Source: Pieris napi
Taxonomy: Eukaryota > Arthropoda > Insecta > Lepidoptera > Pieridae
Direction: 5' to 3'
DNA: 64,000 bases
Assembly: GCF_905475465.1 (NCBI RefSeq)
Contig: NC_062235.1
Coordinates: 2,676,001-2,740,000 of the forward strand
Shown here in pieces: positions 56,900 through 64,000 of the stretch. How positions within the stretch are numbered: position 1 is the first letter of the stretch; the number at the start of each line of letters is the position of its first letter. The position numbers were made by a program, and so were the translations under genes. A model generated the notes under the pieces. The model was not told the DNA's origin. It searched no databases and was given only the letters and a program-made list of their open reading frames with translations.

Positions 56900-57206
56900 A
56901 AGCCCGTCACAGACTTAGCTATAATATATATTAATATTTTTATGGCTAGGCATATTACTATATATTTTCTATACTAATTTTCGCGTGACCGCACACTCAG
57001 CTATAGTATATATTTCTGTGACGTCACCAAGCGATACCGTAATATACATTATTGCATATTACTATATATTATGGTATAGCAAGACATATTCCGACATCAA
57101 TTAAATGAAGGCAAAATATATATTTCTCAGTGTGTGGTAGCTTGCTATAATATATATTATAGTAAGGTATATTAATATATATTATAGCTAAGTCTGTGAC
57201 GGGCTT
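56900..57206. mobile_element. AT-rich MITE with long inverted repeats, TA-flanked
   Basis: AAGCCCGTCACAGACTTAGC and then TATAATATATATTAATAT at the left are matched by the inverted sequence at the right, about 38 bp in all. TA borders both ends (56898-56899 and 57207-57208). Inside, TATAATATATATTATAG-type words repeat at least four times. No ORF, so it is non-autonomous; the TA duplication suggests a mariner-type mobiliser. Confidence 0.85.
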
Positions 57207-57289
57207 TAGGTTAAATCTTTTGTAACGATCTGATTTTAAAATCTTTGGCAATCAAATTAAAGTTACAAACGACTCTTAACGGAGACCGT

Positions 57290-57665
57290 ACAAGCAATAA
57301 AAATTACAAAGCCTCCATCCTGTACACAGATCCCTGCGGTGTACGAAGTTGACACACGCAATAAAAGCGGGTATTACCGGGCAAGCATTAAATAGGTCTG
57401 GCAGACGTCGGATTTTCCGGGGAGTGTTTTTAAGCGATCTGCGACGAAGCGCACGATCCGATATACGTTGGGCAAATTAAAAGCAGGCCATGCGTGCGGG
57501 CATTGTGGAGAGACCCGCGTTTTATTGTTACCGATTTGTCTGCCCGGGGAGACACAAATGGAGCGGAGCCGGGCTAAGCTCTTTGTTAATCGAACACGCC
57601 GATGTAAATGATATCGCGGCCGTCTCACAGACACCGACTTTTGCTGATTGTGACTTTGCTTTCGC
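57290..57665. promoter_or_regulatory. GC/CpG-rich unique island, possible regulatory element
   Basis: Clearly richer in GC and CpG than its surroundings, and free of repeats seen elsewhere in the window. ORFs run on both strands (86 and 87 codons) but neither has motifs, as expected from stop-poor GC-rich DNA. No splice-bounded exon supported. Confidence 0.3.
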
Positions 57666-57763
57666 CTTAGTACTTACCTTTAATATGTATTTTAAACTAT
57701 TTTATATTTATAATACACAATTGTACAGTATATACAATATTAGGATTAGATAGTAGAGTTAAG

Positions 57764-57950
57764 TTGGTAGATAGTACCGGTAACCCCAGAGCTGGTGCTT
57801 TCCTCGCTCAATGAATAAGTATCGCAATACAGCGAGGAAATGCTACCAGCATTAAAGGTACACTGCACAGCAACACCACTTATTATTATTTTTACTATGT
57901 AGGTTTATAAATTTATAAATTTGTATTATTATTACCATTATTACCGGATC
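57764..57950 (+). mobile_element. LINE 3'-end fragment, family E (copy 2)
   Basis: Reads LVDSTGNPRAGAFLAQ, stop, ISIAIQRGNATSIKGTL, then the AT-rich 3' region with 'TATTATTATTTTTACTATGTAGGT'-like sequence (shared with 62142-62375). The stop is at the same codon as in copy 1. Confidence 0.7.
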
Positions 57951-58380
57951 TGACTTTGTGGTATGAGCGTACGCGTTTCAACCCTGGATCAGATCACTGA
58001 AAGCTGATCGCCTACTTGTCTGTTAAGAAAAAAAAAAAGATCATTACACAGAAATAGGTGGCAATGACTTAGGTTAGACCACCACGGGTTCATACTAAAA
58101 CAACATGAACAATACAAGTCTCAAAAAAATTGTGCATTCAATTGTAAATTTCTTTTTTTTTCTTTTTAAAATTCAGCTACGACGTTGTTTTCGTTTTTTT
58201 GCTTGTCCCACTTAACATATAATTACTTATACTCCAATTCTGTAATCCAAATAAATAACCAAGTCTAAAATTGGCAAACAAAGAATGTCGTGCCCATTAC
58301 ACAATACATTATGACTTCAAACATCGCGTACTCAAAATGTAACATGTTTTTACTTTCTACGGCTTGAAATATTAAAAAGC
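57951..58380. other. Spacer with a possible old SINE scrap
   Basis: 'AAAGCTGATCGCCTACTTGTC' near 58000 resembles the middle of SINE family 1, but the rest does not align. Otherwise nothing. Confidence 0.3.
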
Positions 58381-58575
58381 GAGGTGTTGGGGGGTTGCTC
58401 GTGTGAGAAATAACTCCGAATATCTGGCGACTTTGCGAGGGATTCTTGGCCCTATTTCCACGGGATCGCGTCGCAATGACAACAGATTTAGGGAAAGCGT
58501 GAAGCGAGCTGTGAAATCTATCAGCGCGTTACGCCTTATATGACATTCTTTGCACCTACTATAACGATCTCTTAT
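58381..58575. promoter_or_regulatory. GC-richer unique island
   Basis: CpG-containing unique sequence in AT-rich surroundings; a 75-codon - strand ORF without motifs spans it. Possible regulatory element, weak evidence. Confidence 0.25.
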
Positions 58576-58809
58576 ATTAAAAACATGTCGAGACGGCATT
58601 ATCAGGTTGCAAACGTACCAACGTACGAACGAATATATAACAGAAAAGGGATCCTAAATGATTTATATTTAAAGCTCATTTATCCATACATACAACTCAT
58701 AACTTAACGTATCTTTTAATTAATTAAACATAATTGCGCTTAATTGAATCCAGAAGGTTTCAACGAGAAGGTTCTTCATCGACATCAAAGTATTAAATAG
58801 GTAAAATCC

Positions 58810-58950
58810 AGGGTGAACGGCCTGTTGGTAGAAGGAAGAAATCATGGCTTTGCAACGTTAGGGACCGATATTGGACTGCGGAAGAGTTGCTGCATCTGGC
58901 ACAGGTAAAGACACGCTTTAAGAGACTGACTGTCACTCTCCAGTAATGGA
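58810..58950 (+). pseudogene. LINE C-terminal scrap
   Basis: One frame reads GERPVGRRKKSWLCNVRDRY, then WTAEELLHLAQVKTRFKRLT and a stop. 'RP-GR-KK-WL-N-RD' followed by 'A-EELL-LAQ---R--R' is the end of many animal LINE polyproteins (RTE/L1-like). No upstream coding sequence remains. Confidence 0.6.
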
Positions 58951-60391
58951 GAGGCGCTAAAAGAAGAGAAGAAATTTAATAGCCTAGAAGCTGTAGATTA
59001 ATTTCAATCTTATGATGTATAAATAAATTTGTGTATGCAAATCTTAAAAGTACATTTTATGAAAACTATAAACAGGAATGGTTTGTTTAATTATTTCAAT
59101 TGTTTTTTTTAAAGGCTTCACTCAGATGTTATAACGGTTCAAAAAAGATTCCCTCACAACTTGTCAAATCTCAAATCTTTAAACAATTTAATAACTCACA
59201 ATTGACAGTCATTTGTCAATTTGATAGATATATATAGATCATAGTCTGACAGTTTGAGTAATTTATGCGGCCTACCCAAATGTCTTGTCTTTGGACTTGA
59301 CAGGTCCACTCAATCTGTGTGGTTCTTTCCTCAAAAGACCATTTCAGACTGCAATCTACATGGTCTTCACATAATCTTGTTAGTTATGTCTGGACTTTAA
59401 AAGAGACTGTGACCTCTGAGTTTGTTTCGGCGTTTCTTCTCAGAGTAGTCAGATAGGAAACGTCGATCTCATCTAGTTTAAAAAAAAAATGTTTGATGTG
59501 TAAAAGTGTTTGTAAAAACCTACTTACAGAAATAAATCATTTATCATTTTATGATACAAAACCGTTTCAAAGTTTTGACATTTATGAAAGCGATTCCAAA
59601 GTATTTGTAAAATCTATCGGTTTTCCAAAAGGTCCACATCGGTATTGTAATGTTATTCACCGTGAATGAGCCCAACATTGGGGAGATTTGCATTCAATCC
59701 TACTTGTTCTGCCTCACAGCCTTACATTTGTTTGAATATGTGATTTCTACACAATTTGTTCTTGAGTTTTTTGTAATAAATCAAAAGATTTATAATTATT
59801 TTAGCGACATTGGCACAGATTAACACAGCCTATTATGAAAGCTAAGATTACACTTGATTGTTTTGTCAAGTCAATACGGTATATATTTGATTTGATTATG
59901 AACGCATGGGTTTAAATAGAGAATTATTTATTTAAAGAGTAGATAAAGTTTTTCATACAAAATACTACACTATTATAGTAATCATAACAATGGTCTTAAC
60001 CTACATAGAAATAATAAAAATAATTGAAAATTAATAAAAGAAATGTAAAACAATTTTAAAAAGTTTGGTCTCTGTGACTGTGTACCTTTAACACTGGCAG
60101 CATTTATAGCTGTTATTTCATTTTACATGTTGTAGTAATATGTATTAACGTTATTATATTCGCATTATAGTACATAAAGGGGCCGATGGCTGGCCATGCG
60201 TCATGCTCGTGAACGGGTGCTGCTTGTGGTGACTGGTCGTACTTGAATTCGTGTATGCGGTGATGTTGGTTATTTCGACTATGTGTTTGCGTGTTGTTCC
60301 CACGAGAATGTAAGTGCGTGCTCCTATTTCACCATGCCTTCTGCTGATATCTGACAAATCTTTATTTTTAATTTATGTTATTACTATTAAT
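58951..60391. other. Intergenic DNA
   Basis: AT-rich with a GC-richer 60175-60345 patch; a 40-bp scrap of LINE family E lies at 60063-60103 (-). No gene supported. Confidence 0.4.
60063..60103 (-). mobile_element. Scrap of LINE family E
   Basis: 'TGTGTACCTTTAACACTGGC' plus 'AGCATTT' matches the antisense of the GTL/GNAAS-coding part of family E. Similarity stops at 'CTCGC', so only about 30-40 bp are present. Confidence 0.5.
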
Positions 60392-60632
60392 TACTTAAAA
60401 TGTCACATGGGACATGGTGTAATGGTTGCAGCTCCTTACAAACATTTTGTAAAACAAAAAAAATGGCGATTAAAAAGAGTGGCGGAGAGTTTATTACCAG
60501 TTCTTCTCTCCCGTTCTACGCCCTTGATTTGAGAACTGGCAGTAAATGTAAAATTAGAAGCATTAATATGTATTTCTTTACTGACAAGTCATAAATGTAT
60601 GTCACCTATGTGATTAAATGATTTTTTATTTT
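60392..60632 (+). mobile_element. LINE-like 3' tail, copy 2
   Basis: Same unit and orientation as 24771-25040, closely similar over 200 bp, including 'GACATGGTGTAATGGTTGCA' and 'ATGGCGATTAAAAAGAGTGG'. It ends in a T-rich tract with TTTA repeats. Confidence 0.7.
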
Positions 60633-62141
60633 ATTTATTTATTTTAATACATTTGAAATCTTAAAACATTATATTCTACATTAATCTTAAATCCCAAATC
60701 GTTGAAAGTAAAAGTGGAGAACTCAAAGTTAAGAAAGGGTACGAAGCGACGCGACACTTGTAATTAGCGTTGTAATATGAAGTCCTAACAACTTCGGTTA
60801 TACAAAACCCTTAATTAAAAATTACACCCAGTGTTACCGCAAACGCGGTAATAAAGATCTCCAGTTAATTTTATAGCCAAGATGCTACTGGCACAATTAC
60901 AGGGTTCATTAGAAGTTTGATTATCATATCATTGATTTTATGATACTACTACAATTACAACACAGAGTTCCCCTTAATAGAGACTGTATAGTGTATATAG
61001 TGTTATTGTACACTTGTTGTTAAATATCCTAGTTTCGTAGATCGTAATGTTAAATGATATATGAGGGTTGTACCTAGATCGAAATTCGTACCTAGTGCGT
61101 TTATCGACAGTGGTCATAATTTGTGTATCATTCGACCTTTAATTTTTTTACGTGCAGAAACACTTGCTCGTATGGTGATGTTAACTTTCTAAGAAAACCG
61201 ACATGTAGGCTCAGAAATGTTGAAGGGTGCTAAGGACTGAAAGGCTAAAAATCTACTTACCTTTGAAGTAAAATTATATAAAAAACGCAGAAAAATATAG
61301 ATGATCATATGAATGAAGTCATGAAACCAATATTTTTTACTTCATAACTACCAAAAAGTCATTAAAGATCGATCGTTCTGAGAAATATTTTTTAAGATCT
61401 TAAGATAAGGAATTACAGCAAAATTCAATGTAGACTGTAATGTAGAATTATCGTAAGAATAGTGTTCTTGTTTCTTATAGAAAGGATATTTTGTGAACCT
61501 GTAATAATTTAATATTAAATATCATGTAGTATTGAGTCTACAATTAGTAATAAAGATACAAAAATTAATCGCAATCGGGTAGATAGTAACCCGATAGCCC
61601 GTGGGACCACGGCCCATAGGTTATAACCAAGCCAACCTTAATTTAAATATCAAAACAGCCTCTTTACGGCCGACTTCACCCAGTCTCTCCACCGCAACAT
61701 AACACAAACAAATTAATTCGAATAATATACCCTAATAAATAGGGATCTATTTACCCCGTAAAGAATAAACGTTATAATAATTGACCCAATCTACAATTTA
61801 CAGCTCGGAAGGGTAAATTAATTTAAGCAACAATAACAGTTTAATATTTCTGCGGTCGGGTTTTTAGTCAGGTTATTTAAATCTTTATTGTTAGATACGT
61901 TTAATATCTTAGCATTTTTGGCTATAAAATTTGATATATCAAATCTATCATTCTCTATTGACCCGTAAATTCATAAGGTAGGTAAACATAGTTTTTAATT
62001 AGTATTTGTAAGTTTGGTTTGCTTTTTTATCTATCAATTTACTCAAATCTATTTACAGATCAAATACTGTTGTATTAGGCTACGTGCATAGCTAGAATAT
62101 CTATAACAGTGAAGTATTCAAAAGATTAATTAAACATTTTA
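60633..62141. other. Intergenic DNA
   Basis: AT-rich unique sequence. 61140-61300 contains heavily decayed words of SINE family 1 ('AAAACCGACATGTAGGCTCA'). A small stem ATCGGGT...ACCCGAT occurs near 61575. Confidence 0.35.
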
Positions 62142-62375
62142 GTTGGCGTGTGGTAGATAGTAGTGGTGACCCCAGAGCTGGTGCTTTCCTCGCTCAACGA
62201 ATAAGTTTCGCACTACACCGAGGAAATGATGCCAGCGTTAAAGGTACACTGCCACAGGGACCAAACTTTTTAAATTTGTTTAAATTTTCGATTTATTATT
62301 TTTTATTATTAATATTATTAGTATGTAGGTTAAGAATTGTAAATACTTTAAACAAAATGTTATAGAAAAAAAAAT
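62142..62375 (+). mobile_element. LINE 3'-end fragment, family E (copy 3)
   Basis: Reads VDSSGDPRAGAFLAQRISFA, then LHRGNDASVKGTLPQG with no stop at the codon that is TGA in copies 1 and 2 (CGA here). The 71-codon ORF continues into AT-rich 3' UTR and then stops. Confidence 0.7.
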
Positions 62376-63718
62376 CTAGTACCAACCAATAATTAAAAGC
62401 AAAATATTAAATTTTATTTAATATTGGATATAACTTCTTTATGTATGTAAAGAATTTATTGTTAAAGGTTACGTTGATTTATAAAGCATATTTCAATATT
62501 AAACAAATAAACAATTTTATAAGCCATCACCGAAACTTTAATTCCAAAACCTCATTATATAAAGTTCATAAACGAGGATTATTAATTATCCATTAAATAA
62601 CCTGCAGCAAACAAGAAAGTTTCCGTTAGTTATCACCGTTCAAGTGAGAAAGCTCAGATAAGATGCAGAATGAAAAATAGTCTAAATTGTTCGCCAACTA
62701 TAAACTGTACAGTATTTTTCAATTAAAACTTTCAATGGCGCTTTGCTAATTATAGCATGGGTCCGGGAGGACATCTATTAGTATAAAATAAAGTGGTTAC
62801 CGCAGCGCAGACAGCCATCCCGCGTCGCGGCCCCCTCCTAAGTGAATTCCGTTAATTAAACCATAAAAACTTCAATAAATTAAGATCCAGCCGATTCCCC
62901 CTCTAATATAGTCCTGGCAAGATTTCAGATGCAAATAACATCGATACTGGTGACATAAATTCCTTTCTTGCCCCTTGTATTTGTTTGTGGCTTTAAATCT
63001 AATAATATACGTGTAATTAAAGCAATTTGTTACTTTATATAGCGATAATTCATTCCCTCATTCCATATGCTACAAATTATTTACAACCGACATTGCCCCA
63101 CCCTTTTCCACAGTGGATTTCGTAAATCGAACACGCTAATTCCATTTTTAAATAAATATGCAATGGTCATAAATATTCTCTATTCAAAATGTGCAGTGCA
63201 CTTTTGTATGAAGTAAATTTATCACGGGTGTAGACAATAATGTATGAACGCTAGTAAATTGGAGCGAGGTGAGGTTACGTACACGGGAACACCATACGTT
63301 AATTACAAACGGACAAAAGCAATAAGCCACAGATAGGCGATAAGGCGCGCCCTTATGTTGTACTTGTATGGAAATTTTCATTAGTGATATTCGAGGTTAA
63401 ATGTTTGTTGTCGGTAATTGGTCCGTGCGCGGCGCACGACACCCACGGCTTATTGTTTGAATTTTAACATTAGATTTATAGACTGGCTTTTAAATCATCT
63501 AGTTGATTTTACACTTTAAGCTAAATTATCTTAGCCTAGTGGTGTCTTGTTAGTTTTATATTTATTTATTAACAAATATTTTATATGTAGAATATGCATT
63601 TATATTTTATTGCTTGAGAATACACTGTAGTTTATTAAGTACAAAATTTAGTAAAATACTTTACCATATAACAAATTTTGAAGAGGTTTTTTAAAAGATA
63701 AATCAGTCGGCTATTTAA
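62376..63718. other. Unique DNA with GC-rich patches at 62740-62950 and 63230-63450
   Basis: No gene. 62780-62840 has 'CCCGCGTCGCGGCCCCCTCC', followed by homeodomain-like AT words (GTTAATTAAACCATAAA). These patches are unique in the window and could be regulatory. Confidence 0.35.
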
Positions 63719-63918
63719 TAAAAATCTGTGGCGCTACAACCTTTTTAGGTATGGGCCTCAGATTTCTGTATCTGTTTGTATCTAATAGCCAAGTAGGTGA
63801 TAAGCCTCCTGAGCCTGTCACATACTGCGAAACTCCATTGGTGCACAGCCTGGTATCAAACCTACGACCACAGGGATGAGAGCCGCAATCTGAAGCCACT
63901 AGGCAAACACTCATAGAC
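63719..63918 (-). mobile_element. SINE family 1 with target duplication (copy 10)
   Basis: Reverse copy, internally deleted (200 bp), from 'TGTGGCGCTACAACC' to 'GAAGCCACTAGGCAAACACT'. Flanked by GGCTATTTAA at 63709-63718 and 63919-63928. The antisense 67-codon ORF is SINE translation. Confidence 0.92.
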
Positions 63919-64000
63919 GGCTATTTAACGCAATTTTACGAATATTATTCCGATGAACAAAGTGTTACCTTAACATAGATTGTGTTTAAATAAATATTTA

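Noticed and set aside
57374..57753. Overlapping ORFs of 86 and 87 codons on opposite strands
   Set aside because: GC-rich DNA depletes stop codons; neither translation is recognisable.

Overview
This is an AT-rich insect genomic window, most likely from a moth or butterfly (Lepidoptera). The diagnosis rests on the repeats: two families of tRNA-headed SINEs, short non-autonomous Helitrons ending in a hairpin plus CTAG, 'GTGCGTTGCCGGCC' interspersed repeats, RTE and jockey/CR1-type LINE pieces and a BEL/Pao element, together with an animal-type split gene. There is no bacterial-style operon structure. Most short ORFs in the window are chance or lie antisense to transposon genes.

The only host gene I can identify is the 3' end of membralin (TMEM259 family, an ER membrane protein linked to ER-associated degradation) on the + strand. 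It has a 100-bp penultimate exon (22733-22832), a 7.2-kb intron and a terminal exon carrying the stop codon (30039-30743). I did not find the upstream exons in the window.

Layout. 1-5493: a BEL/Pao LTR retrotransposon on the - strand with an uninterrupted gag-pol frame of at least 1603 codons that leaves the window at position 1. 5.5-13.5 kb: Helitrons, a MITE, SINEs and decayed LINEs. 14171-17601: a young RTE LINE with an intact 940-aa endonuclease/reverse transcriptase and a perfect 16-bp target-site duplication. 17.6-22.5 kb: SINE, LINE remnant, inverted-end element and a Tigger/pogo-type MITE. 22.7-31 kb: membralin, whose last intron holds a SINE, a LINE tail, a Helitron and a TIR element. 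34288-36064: a decayed 1.8-kb TA-flanked transposon with a transposase-like C-terminal remnant. 47865-49496: a 1.63-kb element with 17-bp perfect terminal inverted repeats and an internal series of regularly spaced stem-loops; I cannot assign it to a known family. The rest of 36-64 kb is a gene desert with scattered SINE/LINE/MITE copies and several GC/CpG-richer unique islands that may be regulatory.

The window is dominated by mobile DNA of mixed age. The BEL/Pao and RTE copies look recent because their reading frames are intact, and the RTE still has a perfect target duplication. The SINEs depend on a LINE partner for mobility, and the small TIR elements depend on transposases encoded elsewhere. 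Family names come from recognition of motifs, termini and duplications by eye; no database search was run.
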